Source of the DNA: Bacteroidota bacterium
GTDB lineage: Bacteria; Bacteroidota; Ignavibacteria; Kryptoniales; JAKASW01
Reading direction: 5' to 3'
Length of the DNA: 43,596 nt
NCBI GenBank assembly: GCA_021811615.1
Contig: JAJZNW010000100.1
Coordinates: 1 to 43,596, forward strand
The notes beneath the pieces were generated by a model that searched no databases, was not told the origin of the DNA, and was given only the letters and a program-made list of their open reading frames with translations. Below, one piece after another: positions 35,550 to 43,596 of this stretch. The first letter of the stretch is position 1; every line of letters starts with the position of its first letter. Both the position numbers and the translations under genes were made by a program.

Positions 35550-36641
35550 ATGAGTAAGTCAAAAGAAAAAAATGCGAAGGACCCGAAACCCGATAGAGGT
35601 GTCTCACCGGAGCGGGTCGGTGACGACGTAAACTTCGACAGGGCACTCCGCCCGAAGTTACTCAACGAATTTGTCGGACAGAAGAAGATCGTCGACAAAC
35701 TGGACGTCTTCATCAGGGCCGCCAGGAAACGGCGCGAAGCTCTCGACCATGTACTTCTGATGGGGCCGCCCGGACTCGGCAAAACTACCCTGGCAAATAT
35801 AATTGCCAACGAACTCGAATGTGAAATCATCTCCACCACCGGACCGTCGCTCGAGAAGGCCGGCGATCTCGCAGGTATACTTACCTCCATCAGTGGAAAG
35901 GTCGTCGTGTTCATAGACGAGGTACACAGGATGCCTGCCGCTGTCGAGGAGATGCTCTACGGTGCAATGGAAGACTACAAGCTTTCCATCGTCGTGGACC
36001 GCGGACCGGGCGCCAGAAACGTGCAGCTGAACGTTAGCCCGTTCACGCTCGTCGCCGCGACTACCAGGGCCGGACTCCTCAGCAATCCTTTCAGGTCTCG
36101 ATTCGGAATAATCGAGCGGCTGGAATATTATGACGACGAATACCTCGAGAAGATCGTGAGAAGATCGGCTTCCATATTGAAGGTCACCATCGACGGCGAC
36201 GCCGCCTTCGAGATAGCACGAAGAAGCAGGGGTACCCCCCGCATCGCGAACAGACTCCTGAGACGCACACGGGATTATGCCGACGTGAAGGGCAAAAGCT
36301 CGATAGACATTGAAATCGCCAGGCACGCGCTGGACCAGCTGGAGGTGGACAAGACAGGCCTCGACGAAATGGACAGGAAGATCCTTGCCACGATTGTCGA
36401 TTACTACAAAGGCGGTCCTGTCGGCGTCAACTCCATCGCCGCCGTGGTCAGCGAGGACGCGGGTACCATCGAGGAGGTCTATGAGCCGTTCCTTCTGCAA
36501 AAGGGCTATTTGCGGAGGACAATGAGAGGGCGTGAAGCGACGGAGAAGGCCTACGAATTCCTCGGTAAAAAAAAGAGAAGCGCCCCTTCCCGGCAGGAAG
36601 AACTGCCGATTACGGACCCGTCAAAAAAACCGGATGCCTGA
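35550..36641 (+). CDS. ruvB: Holliday junction branch migration ATPase RuvB
   Basis: Hexameric motor that drives branch migration with RuvA. After a basic 25-residue N terminus it has LRPKLLNEFVGQ, Walker A GPPGLGKT (72-79), Walker B FIDEVHR (121-127), sensor 1 LVAATTRAGLLSNPFRSRFG with the arginine-finger region, and a C-terminal winged helix (GGPVGVNSIAAVVSEDAGTIEEVYEPFLLQKGYLRRT). 363 residues, slightly longer than usual because of charged tails at both ends. ruvA and ruvC are not nearby. The end overlaps the DNA glycosylase gene by 8 bases. Confidence 0.96.
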   Translation: MSKSKEKNAKDPKPDRGVSPERVGDDVNFDRALRPKLLNEFVGQKKIVDKLDVFIRAARKRREALDHVLLMGPPGLGKTTLANIIANELECEIISTTGPSLEKAGDLAGILTSISGKVVVFIDEVHRMPAAVEEMLYGAMEDYKLSIVVDRGPGARNVQLNVSPFTLVAATTRAGLLSNPFRSRFGIIERLEYYDDEYLEKIVRRSASILKVTIDGDAAFEIARRSRGTPRIANRLLRRTRDYADVKGKSSIDIEIARHALDQLEVDKTGLDEMDRKILATIVDYYKGGPVGVNSIAAVVSEDAGTIEEVYEPFLLQKGYLRRTMRGREATEKAYEFLGKKKRSAPSRQEELPITDPSKKPDA

Positions 36642-37329
36642 TCCCATTGACTCGAATTCCAAAATCAAACTGATGTCCACTCGCGCCGATGCAAAAGCGA
36701 AGCAGTGCCGTCGATCGTTCAGCGAATACAAGCAGCTCCCTCTCGACTTCTACCGGCAGGATACATTCGCGCTGGTTCCAAAGATACTCGGCAAAGTGCT
36801 GGTGCGAAGAATCGGGAAGAGTATCCTCGCGGGGAGAATCGTCGAGGTCGAGGCTTACGTCGGGAGCGACCCGGCAAGCCACGCAGCCAACGGGATGACT
36901 CAAAGAAACAAGGTGATGTTCGAGGCCGGCGGGGTCGCGTACGTCTACTTCACCTACGGCATGCATTTCTGTTTCAACATCGTCACCGAAAGAGAAGGAT
37001 TTCCTGCTGCGCTGCTCGTCCGTGCCCTTGAACCTCTGGAAGGAATCGGGGAAATGAAGAGGCGAAGGGGGACCGACGTCCTGAGAAATTTGACGAACGG
37101 CCCGGCGAAGCTGTGCCAGGCTATGGGAATCGACCGAAGCTGCAATGGGCTGAAACTCGACGGCAGAGATCTCTTCATCCTGGATGACGGCTTAGAGATT
37201 AATATGAGCGATGTGTTATCGTCCACGAGGATCGGGATAAGTGTCGCGACGGATAGGAGATGGAGGTTTTTCCTGAAGAACAATAATTTTGTGAGCCGAG
37301 TGCCGGCGACCCGAGGGGCTCACAGGTAA
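36634..37329 (+). CDS. 3-methyladenine DNA glycosylase (AAG/MPG family)
   Basis: Base-excision repair glycosylase for alkylated purines. Family features are FYRQDTFALVPKILGKVLV, RIVEVEAYVGSDPASHAANG (catalytic Glu in VEVEAY), TQRNKVMFEAGGVAYVYFTYGMHFCFNIVT (intercalating/active-site Tyr region), AALLVRALEPLEG and NGPAKLCQAMGI. ATG 36634 overlaps the ruvB stop by 8 bases (ATGCCTGA) and gives 231 residues. ATG 36673 is possible and would remove a nonconserved 13-residue leader. Together with ruvB it forms a DNA-repair pair. Confidence 0.93.
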   Translation: MPDPIDSNSKIKLMSTRADAKAKQCRRSFSEYKQLPLDFYRQDTFALVPKILGKVLVRRIGKSILAGRIVEVEAYVGSDPASHAANGMTQRNKVMFEAGGVAYVYFTYGMHFCFNIVTEREGFPAALLVRALEPLEGIGEMKRRRGTDVLRNLTNGPAKLCQAMGIDRSCNGLKLDGRDLFILDDGLEINMSDVLSSTRIGISVATDRRWRFFLKNNNFVSRVPATRGAHR

Positions 37330-37969
37330 CAGAAGGGAAGCCCCAATTTGCCCAGCCAGATCCGTTCGATCTTCGATAGCCACCAGATGTTCCGGCCGAT
37401 TCGGATTTTGCGTTTTCACTCCTTAAAATCCTGAGCAGGCAGGAGTGCTCCCCTTACCACAACTCACCATTTTAGCCTACTAAAGTACCAGCTGTTAACG
37501 AAGAAGCGTGGATTTGCGGCCGCTGATGCGTTTTCTGCGCGGTTTTGTCTTGAAAATCATCTTTTCCGGTGATTGCACAGTTGACAAGTTGCTTGTAAGT
37601 TAACCGTGATCGTGCTTTGTAATTGATTCCCTTGGTGCGGGCAACAGAGGAGTAGGAGGCTGATGGAGAGCGACCAAGACTTTCTGAACAGATCGACCGG
37701 GATGTCGGGAATCCCGATGCCGTGCGATGTCTGTTGCCTTCCCCAAACCTCCAGAGATGTTGTGTCCTACAAGGATAAGACCAATCGCTCTCGGAGCGGT
37801 CCTGGTGCAGTCGGTTCGAGGTACTCCGTGAGCTCCAAAAGGACTGGAGTAACTGCAACCCAATCTGTCGTGCTCGTACAGCAGCGGGAGGACGATGTCT
37901 GTTATCAATGCGGTGATTCGGAGGGGCGGTTTGGGGGGGGCGACTCACTGGGAGAATAGCGGAGAGAAT
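37330..37969. other. 640-nt region without a recognised gene
   Basis: Short overlapping open frames exist on both strands but have low-complexity or unnatural composition and no recognisable motif. A TCGGGA-A-TCCCGA inverted repeat lies at 37705-37717, and CGATGTCTGTT occurs twice (37725-37735, 37893-37903). GGGGCT (37315-37320) and AGCCCC (37339-37344) could form a weak hairpin after the glycosylase gene. Given the decayed genes that follow, this may be gene debris. Confidence 0.4.
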
Positions 37970-39016
37970 ATGAAGGCAATTCTTTTGATGTTGTCGCTGT
38001 CATTTTTATTGATCTCGAGCTCGTGTAAAAACAAGATTGTCGGCCCGGGCAATGATGCGCCGGGAAGAAGGGATTATGTCTGGGAAGTAGATACGGTAGT
38101 GAGCCCGACGAGCTATCCATACAAAACTTTATACAGGTTATGGGGGAGCTCCCCAACAGACGTATGGGCAGTCGGGGCAGGAGGAGATCTTAATAGTTCG
38201 ATCTTCCATTTTGATGGAAGCGGGTGGACAACGGGCAAGTACTCGCTAGTGTATGGCCCATGGTGCGTGTACGGATTTGGCCCCAACGACATCTACGTTG
38301 GCGGAGGTGGGGGTAGAATATGGCGTTTTGATGGCACTAGTTTCAGGGAGGTCGCGGCACTGGCAAAAGACTGAAATACAAACATCTCATTTGATGATTT
38401 ATGGGGGAGTTCTCCAAATGATATCTATGCTTTCGGTGCCTACCCTGATGAGCAGCAATTGCTGAATAACAGTGTTATCGTCCATTTCGCAAATAACAAG
38501 TGGACCGTGGACAGTACGAGTGAGTTAAAGGGGATAGTGGCACATCTTTACAGGAATGAAGCAGATAACAGCATCTATTTGCAGGTCATCAAGTATAGCG
38601 ATACTTATGACACCACGCTCATCTATGAATATACCGAAGGGAGATACAGAGAGCTCTATAAGACCATTTGGGATAAACACTGGGCCACTGTCAGCCTCAT
38701 AAATGGAGAGGTCCTTTTCGTATTAAGAACTGAGATAGCAAGGATAAGAGACCAACAATTCCAAACAGTTTTGAACCTGGGAAATACAAAGTTTTATGAG
38801 AATATATGGGAGAGGAATTCCAAAGATATTTTCATAGAAATGACCGATGGATTAGCTCACTACAATGGAACTGATATAGAGTATTTGTTCCATCACGATC
38901 AGCCAAATGTCGGTATCTTCGATGCTGTCCTATTCCAGGGGGATGTGTTCTTTCTGGTCCACGAGTACGACACAGGCTTGAGCTTGGTTTACCATGGAAC
39001 ATTCACAAAACAATAG
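37970..39016 (+). pseudogene. Lipoprotein with WGSSPxD repeats, interrupted by in-frame TGA (copy 1)
   Basis: A signal peptide with lipobox (LLISSSC) is followed by the conserved stretch KNKIVGPGNDAPGRRDYVWEVDT. Repeated motifs LWGSSPTDVWAVG, HFDGSGW, GPNDIYVGG, LWGSSPNDIYAFG suggest a beta-propeller-like surface protein. An in-frame TGA at 38372-38374, after about 134 codons, is followed by about 214 more open codons in the same frame, ending at 39016. The continuation aligns with copy 2 throughout (SLINGEVLFVLR versus SLIDGQVYFVIR; GLSLVYHGT in both). GGAGAGAAT precedes the ATG, exactly as in copy 2. Best read as a recent nonsense mutation; read-through cannot be excluded. Confidence 0.75.
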
Positions 39017-39089
39017 GAGAGGAGGAAAAGCTTTAGAAAATTAGCGGCAGGTAATGTGCCACCATTACCTGCCCGTGTAAGGAGAGAAT

Positions 39090-40133
39090 ATGAAGAAGAT
39101 CGTATTGATATTGTCACTAATTATCCTGTCAATGTTAAGCTCGTGCAAGAACAAGATTGTCGGTCCCGGCGATGATACGCCGGGCAGAAGGGATTACACC
39201 TGGACGGTTGACACGCTCGTGGGCAGTCCGTGGACATCGATGGTCAGGCTGTGGGGCAGTTCTCCTACAGATCTGTGGGCCACTGGAGGCGGAGGAGATG
39301 TAGACAATTTGATTCAACATTTTGATGGCACGAAATGGCGTACAGGGATCACAACTAAGTACGGGATGTACTATTCACCCCGCGGAATATTTGGCTTCGC
39401 GAAAGACAATTTCTACATAGGCACGTGTGAGGGTGGGGTATGGCATTTCGATGGAAATAGCTTGAGACAGATTAAGGAATTGCAGGACAGCTTACATGAA
39501 GGGACGGTATTCGACAACATATGGGGTAAATCCCCGAATGATTTCTATGCTGTGGGTGCATGTGTTGACACCGGTGGTTACGCCAATAATCCTGTGATAG
39601 CTCACTTCCTTAATGGGAAATGGGACATGCTTAAAACAGATGGACTGTACGGCATAGTGGAACACTTATATCAGAACTCCTCGGACAATAGAATCTACCT
39701 GCAAGTTGTCGGAGGTCACAATTATACCGATAGTACAACTCTGTTGGAGTACTATCAAGGAGAATACTACGAGCTTTACAGTAACATATAGGTGCAGGGC
39801 TTGCAGGCAGACATGAGTCTTATTGATGGGCAAGTATATTTCGTCATTCGTGATACAATAAAAACAAGACTGCAAAATCAGTTTCAGACATTAATGATTG
39901 TTGATAATCCGAACTTTTATCAGAAAATATGGGGGAGAAATACCAAGGATATATTCCTAATGATGGTGGATGGCTTAGCCCATTGCGACGGAACCGATAT
40001 CCAGTATGTATTCCGCTACGGCCTAGGGACTCAAGTATTCGGGGCGGCACTTTTTGACCAAGACGTTTTCTTTTTGATATACGAATCTCAGACAGGCTTA
40101 AGCTTGGTTTACCATGGAACTTTGAAAAAATAG
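39090..40133 (+). pseudogene. Paralogous WGSSPxD lipoprotein, interrupted by in-frame TAG (copy 2)
   Basis: Tandem paralogue of the preceding gene. Lipobox LSMLSSC, then KNKIVGPGDDTPGRRDYTWTVDT, LWGSSPTDLWATGGGGD, HFDGTKW, IWGKSPNDFYAVG and the shared C terminus GLSLVYHGT. An in-frame TAG at 39789-39791 follows ...ELYSNI, where copy 1 has ELYKTIW, so a Trp codon TGG became TAG. The same frame then continues for 113 codons to 40133. The leader GGAGAGAAT-ATG-AAG is identical to copy 1, so the duplication includes the ribosome-binding site. Each copy preserves the residues the other has lost. Confidence 0.75.
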
Positions 40134-41123
40134 AAACAGAATTCGTACATGAACCTGCGCGGAATTACCTTGAGCAATACTCCTTACGGCTACGGAGCTT
40201 GCTTCAGTAACACCACAGGCGCGTCGTACCCGCCCGGGTGGGGGGTACGGACTGGATTTCGCAAATAATGAGTGCGCGACCCTCTTCTACAGTGGCTCCA
40301 GTTTTACGCTGCATCAACCATATTTTTGCTCCAATGGAACCGACATTTCAACCGATCCGTCATCGAGTGTTACATGTGTCGACGGTCCAACTTTCAGCGG
40401 GGATCCGCATCAAACTACCTATGGAAACGTAGGATGGACTTCCTATTCAATTTGCGGGCAGCTTTCCAGGAGCGCACCGCCGAGTAGATATTCTGCTTTG
40501 GTTGGGGATACCACCATGGACAAATTGCAGAGTCTGAACGCCTTCTACCATGAAATAAGCGGTAAGACATTTTCGGAGACTGTTATGCTTTCAAGAAAGA
40601 TTATGATACTGCGCTGAAGATTGCGCAGGAAATATTGAATGATAATTCTGCGGACACAAACCTGGTGTGCGACGTCCTTTTTGCAAAAGGGCTTCTCTAC
40701 GAGTTCTCGTTGAATCGGACCGATGAAGCCAGACTCACGTATTAAAGCATCGCAGGGAGCCATCCTCAAAATTCGTTTGCAAAGATGGCGAGAGAAAGAA
40801 TGGCGATTCTTAGCAACGGCAGTGAACCACCGCAGAAGGATGCGAATGCAAGCGAGGTGTCGACGCAGCTTGTTGCCGGCAATTATCCCAACCCATTCAA
40901 TCCCGTCACGACCATAAGCTACACCGTGCCCCATGACGAAAAGGTCGTATTGAAGGTGTACGATGTTCTCGGGAGAGAAGTCAGACAACTAGTCGACGAA
41001 TACAAGACCGCAGGAAGATACTCGGTGACGTTTGATGGGAGTGATCTTGCGAGCGGAGTCTACTTCTACAGAATCGAAGCCGGTAAACTTCATATGGTTG
41101 GAAAGCTGCTGCTTGTGAAGTGA
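40134..41123 (+). pseudogene. Decayed 3' fragment of a type IX-secreted protein
   Basis: The sequence reads in the same frame as the preceding pseudogene to about 40245 (NLRGITLSNTPYGYGACFSN), shifts frame at a run of six G (40240-40245), continues as LDFANNECATLFYSGSSF...QTTYGNVGWTSY to about 40577, shifts back near 40578 (DCYAFKKDYDTALKIAQEIL), hits TAA at 40743-40745 (probably a former AAA Lys), and ends with a TPR-like SFAKMARERM and a sorting domain. The latter runs from about 40880 to 41123: NYPNPFNPVTTISYTVP, KVYDVLGREVRQLV, SGVYFYRIEAGK, LLLVK. There is no start codon region or signal peptide, so the 5' part has been lost. The piece from 40785 on is open by itself (112 codons). Confidence 0.8.
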
Positions 41124-41159
41124 GTGCTGGACCGGAAGGATTGCTGACGATATAATCAA

Positions 41160-41182
41160 GGTCCCCAATGGCTACGGGGTCC
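41160..41182. terminator. Possible bidirectional hairpin between convergent genes
   Basis: GGTCCCC (41160-41166) and GGGGTCC (41176-41182) pair with one T-T mismatch around a 9-nt loop, between the end of the type IX fragment and the end of the minus-strand kinase-like gene. T-runs are weak on both sides. Confidence 0.3.
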
Positions 41183-41200
41183 CCCTTTCGGATTCGACCT

Positions 41201-41935
41201 CTATCCGAGGAAAAACAGGTTAACATGCGGCAGGAATATTATATACAGCGCCCACATGCTTAGCCCGAATGCAATCGGCACCGCAATGTTGTCATCGACG
41301 ATATTGTAAGACAACGCTTCTGCCGCCGCTGCAACTATAGCTGCAGCGATTCCAATCAAATATTCAACCGGTAAGTAACCCGCCTTGGGCGTGAGTGCTA
41401 CGGCCACTATTCCTGCTATAACGAAGGCAAGGCTTCCTTCATAACTTTTCGGGATCGACTTGTCCGGGAATATCCTGTGCCTCCCGAATCTCTTTCCGAA
41501 AACGGCCGATGATGCGTCCGCCAGTATCAGTACCGTGAAACTGCTTATCATTACGAACTTGGGGAATATGATGACGCATATGACTGCGGAGATCAGCAGG
41601 TTCGTGGCACCGTTGAGCGCGTGTTTCTTGCGGTCCATCTCATGCCTTCTGAGGAGGGGACCGAAAAATCTGTAGAAGAACTTCGATATCAGCGGCACGT
41701 CATAACGCGCGAGGTCTATCGCGACGAAGATGAGCGTCATCGGGACGAGTATCCAGAGGGCTATTGTCTTCGGAATGAAATAGTACACCGCCGGAATTAC
41801 CAGCGAAAAGAGGTGTATCCCCTTCCTGACCAGTTCGGCCTTGAAGTCGATAGTATCCTGTACCGCGGCCTGCTCCATTAGATTGTCCGATGAGCTTGCA
41901 CTGGTAACTCTCGCCCGTAAATGCCCGCTGTCCAT
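41201..41935 (-). CDS. Dolichol/phytol kinase-like membrane protein (SEC59/CTP-transferase family)
   Basis: 244 residues, about seven transmembrane segments. The pattern ELVRKGIHLFSLVIPAVYYF at the N terminus, the polar RRHEMDRKKHALNGATNLLISAV, ILADASSAVFGKRFGRHRIFPDKSIPKSYEGSLAFVI and AEALSYNIVDDNIAVPI near the C terminus are typical of CTP-dependent polyprenol/phytol kinases and related cytidylyltransferases. The substrate is not determined; in this group it may be a lipid alcohol or an intermediate of phospholipid synthesis. The start could be ATG 41935, 17 nt after the ftsH stop, or ATG 41878 (MEQAAV), which removes a nonconserved Ser-rich stretch. It is likely co-transcribed with ftsH. 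Confidence 0.82.
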   Translation of the reverse strand: MDSGHLRARVTSASSSDNLMEQAAVQDTIDFKAELVRKGIHLFSLVIPAVYYFIPKTIALWILVPMTLIFVAIDLARYDVPLISKFFYRFFGPLLRRHEMDRKKHALNGATNLLISAVICVIIFPKFVMISSFTVLILADASSAVFGKRFGRHRIFPDKSIPKSYEGSLAFVIAGIVAVALTPKAGYLPVEYLIGIAAAIVAAAAEALSYNIVDDNIAVPIAFGLSMWALYIIFLPHVNLFFLG

Positions 41936-41952
41936 CCGGTCCGGAGATTACC

Positions 41953-43596
41953 TCAGACTGTCTTCGACGCGCCCGGGGCGGGAGCGACTTTGCTTTCTGA
42001 AATCACTTCAGGGCTCTTGCCGTTGCCGTTCGGTTTCACGAAAGGAGGAAGCTCCTCGTCCTTGATGCACTTGTCGATTTCATCTGCATCAAGTATCTCG
42101 CGTTCGAGGAGGGCGTTCGCGAGCCTGTTCAGCGCGTCCTTGTGCTCAACGATAATCCCTTCGGCGCGGTTCATGCACTTCAGAACGAGCGACCTTATTT
42201 CCTCGTCGATCTCGATGGCGGTCTTCTCGCTGTAGTTGCGATGCTTCGTTATCTCCCGTCCAAGGAAGAGCTCCTGCTCGTTTTCGCCCCACGTAAGCGG
42301 GCCGAGCTTGTCGCTCATTCCCCACTCGCATACCATCTTCCTCGCGATATTCGTCGCCTTCTCGATGTCGTTCCCGGCTCCGGTGGTGAACTTGTCGAAT
42401 ATGATCTTCTCTGCCGCACGCCCTCCGAGAGCATACGTTATCATGGCAAGAAGATATTCCCGCGAATACGTGTGCTTCTCGTCTATCGGGAGGTATGTCG
42501 TCACTCCCAAAGCTCTGCCGCGTGGTATGATCGTGACCTTGTGGACAGGATCGGCCTCCGGTACCATCCGTGCCACTAGTACGTGGCCCGATTCGTGGAA
42601 TGCAGTAACTCTCTTTTCCTCGTCGGAAATGATGGTGCTCTTCCTTTCCGGGCCCATCATCACCTTGTCTTTCGCCTCTTCCATGTCCGTCATGGTGACA
42701 CTTGCGCTGTTCTTTCGCGCAGCGAGCAGCGCCGCCTCGTTGACGAGGTTCGCCAGTTCGGCGCCGGCAAATCCCGGAGTCTCCTTAGCTATAATGCTCA
42801 GGTCGACATCCGGTCCCAGCGGAATATTGCGCGTGTGAACCTTCAGAATCCCTTCTCTTCCTTTCACGTCGGGCCTGTCTACAACCACCTGCCTGTCGAA
42901 TCTTCCCGGACGGAGAAGGGCAGGATCCAGGACGTCGGGACGGTTCGTCGCCGCGATTATGATAGTACCGCTGTTCTGCTCGAAGCCGTCCATCTCCACG
43001 AGGAGCTGGTTCAGCGTCTGCTCGCGCTCATCATGACCGCCGCCGAGACCCGCACCACGATGTCTGCCGACTGCGTCGATCTCATCTATGAAAACGATAC
43101 AGGGAGAATTCTTCTTCGCGGTATCGAACAGGTCTCTTACCCGGCTGGCTCCGACGCCGACGAACATCTCCACGAAATCCGCTCCGCTGATGGAGAAGAA
43201 GGGAACTCCCGCCTCGCCCGCGACTGCGCGCGCAAGAAGCGTCTTTCCGGTTCCGGGAGGGCCGAGTAGGAGGACGCCGCGCGGGATCTTCCCGCCAAGC
43301 CTCTGGAACTTGGCCGGCTCCTTTAGAAACTCGATTATTTCAGCCAGCTCCTCTTTGGCCTCATCAGCACCGGCAACATCGTGAAACGTTACCTTCACCT
43401 GGTTTTCTGTCATTAACTTAGCGCGGCTCTTCCCGAAACTGAATATTCCCTTGGTGTTGTTTCCCTGCATCCTCCGCATGAACACCAGCCAGATACCGAG
43501 GATCAGAACCCACGGCAGGAAATTTATCAAACCGTTTACCCACTCGTCACTCTCTTTGACGAAGTTAAATTTTACACCGGCCTTTTCCCAATCGGA
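41953..43596 (-). CDS. ftsH: ATP-dependent zinc metalloprotease FtsH, 5' end outside window
   Basis: The frame is open to the right edge, so the N terminus is missing. The visible start covers the end of the periplasmic domain ([18 protein letters not shown]) and the second helix ([21 protein letters not shown]). The AAA domain has [14 protein letters not shown], Walker A GPPGTGKT, Walker [13 protein letters not shown] and the second region of homology [19 protein letters not shown]. The zinc motif is HESGH (usually HEAGH), with the third ligand Asp in [12 protein letters not shown]. The C-terminal tail is [21 protein letters not shown]. It degrades membrane and short-lived cytoplasmic proteins. 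Confidence 0.96.
   Translation of the reverse strand, partial: SDWEKAGVKFNFVKESDEWVNGLINFLPWVLILGIWLVFMRRMQGNNTKGIFSFGKSRAKLMTENQVKVTFHDVAGADEAKEELAEIIEFLKEPAKFQRLGGKIPRGVLLLGPPGTGKTLLARAVAGEAGVPFFSISGADFVEMFVGVGASRVRDLFDTAKKNSPCIVFIDEIDAVGRHRGAGLGGGHDEREQTLNQLLVEMDGFEQNSGTIIIAATNRPDVLDPALLRPGRFDRQVVVDRPDVKGREGILKVHTRNIPLGPDVDLSIIAKETPGFAGAELANLVNEAALLAARKNSASVTMTDMEEAKDKVMMGPERKSTIISDEEKRVTAFHESGHVLVARMVPEADPVHKVTIIPRGRALGVTTYLPIDEKHTYSREYLLAMITYALGGRAAEKIIFDKFTTGAGNDIEKATNIARKMVCEWGMSDKLGPLTWGENEQELFLGREITKHRNYSEKTAIEIDEEIRSLVLKCMNRAEGIIVEHKDALNRLANALLEREILDADEIDKCIKDEELPPFVKPNGNGKSPEVISESKVAPAPGASKTV

Noticed and set aside
37472-37948. Minus-strand 158-codon frame and plus-strand 98-codon frame (37663-37959).
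   Set aside because: The composition is unlike real proteins, there is no ribosome-binding site, no motif, and the two overlap each other.
38372-38374. Selenocysteine at the in-frame TGA of lipoprotein copy 1.
   Set aside because: The paralogue has no Cys at the aligned place, no SECIS-like stem was seen directly downstream, and copy 2 is broken by TAG, which selenocysteine cannot explain.
1-43596. tRNA, rRNA, CRISPR arrays, transposases, phage genes.
   Set aside because: Looked for by eye on both strands; nothing with the required structure or motifs was found.

Overview
The window (about 44 kb, roughly 50% G+C) looks like the chromosome of a Bacteroidota/Chlorobiota/Ignavibacteriota-type bacterium, most likely Ignavibacteria-like. 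Evidence: a C-terminal type IX secretion sorting domain of the NYPNPFNP...VYDVLGREV...SGVYFYR type (end at 41123); an 11-subunit complex I operon without nuoEFG; a small MGQQQLLL-type pseudopilin-like protein that I recall from this group; and promoter candidates with TTG(ACA), a 17-18 nt spacer and TAnnTT(TG). No rRNA, tRNA, CRISPR array, insertion sequence or prophage was seen.

Layout. 1-3978: a CBS/CorC-type membrane protein (5' end outside the window) overlapping trpC, then trpF and trpB; trpA is not next to them. 4244-15415: a good promoter, then nuoABCDHIJKLMN, ending at a hairpin. nuoI has a long Ala/Pro/Gln tail, and AT-rich related spacers sit before nuoH, nuoL and nuoN. 15733-16506: pseudopilin-like gene facing rpsU, separated by a strong terminator. 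16841-20859: an overlapping operon folP-cdaA-glycosyltransferase-pcm-miaA (folate, c-di-AMP, lipid-linked sugar transfer, protein repair, tRNA modification). 20873-23635 (minus): LysM lytic transglycosylase lipoprotein and a LOG-family protein. 23732-26103 (minus): a B12-dependent acyl-CoA mutase large subunit, coupled to a membrane protein of unknown function. 26246-28838: dxr and rseP. 28971-35504: four genes encoding a secreted protein, a secreted FecR-domain protein, a large predicted outer-membrane barrel and a CHASE2 adenylate cyclase; this is the most interesting candidate system here. 35514-37329: ruvB and a 3-methyladenine DNA glycosylase. 37330-41123: a decayed region with two tandem paralogous lipoprotein genes, each broken by one in-frame stop, and a 3' fragment of a type IX-secreted protein with two frameshifts and one stop. 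41201-43596 (minus): ftsH (5' end outside the window) and a dolichol/phytol-kinase-like membrane protein.

Most of the window is housekeeping. The parts that deserve a second look are the envelope-to-cAMP gene set, the substrate signature of the mutase, the shared pre-start motif in the nuo operon, the recurring 8-nt stop/start overlaps, and the pseudogene cluster. All calls come from reading the sequence; no database search was run.
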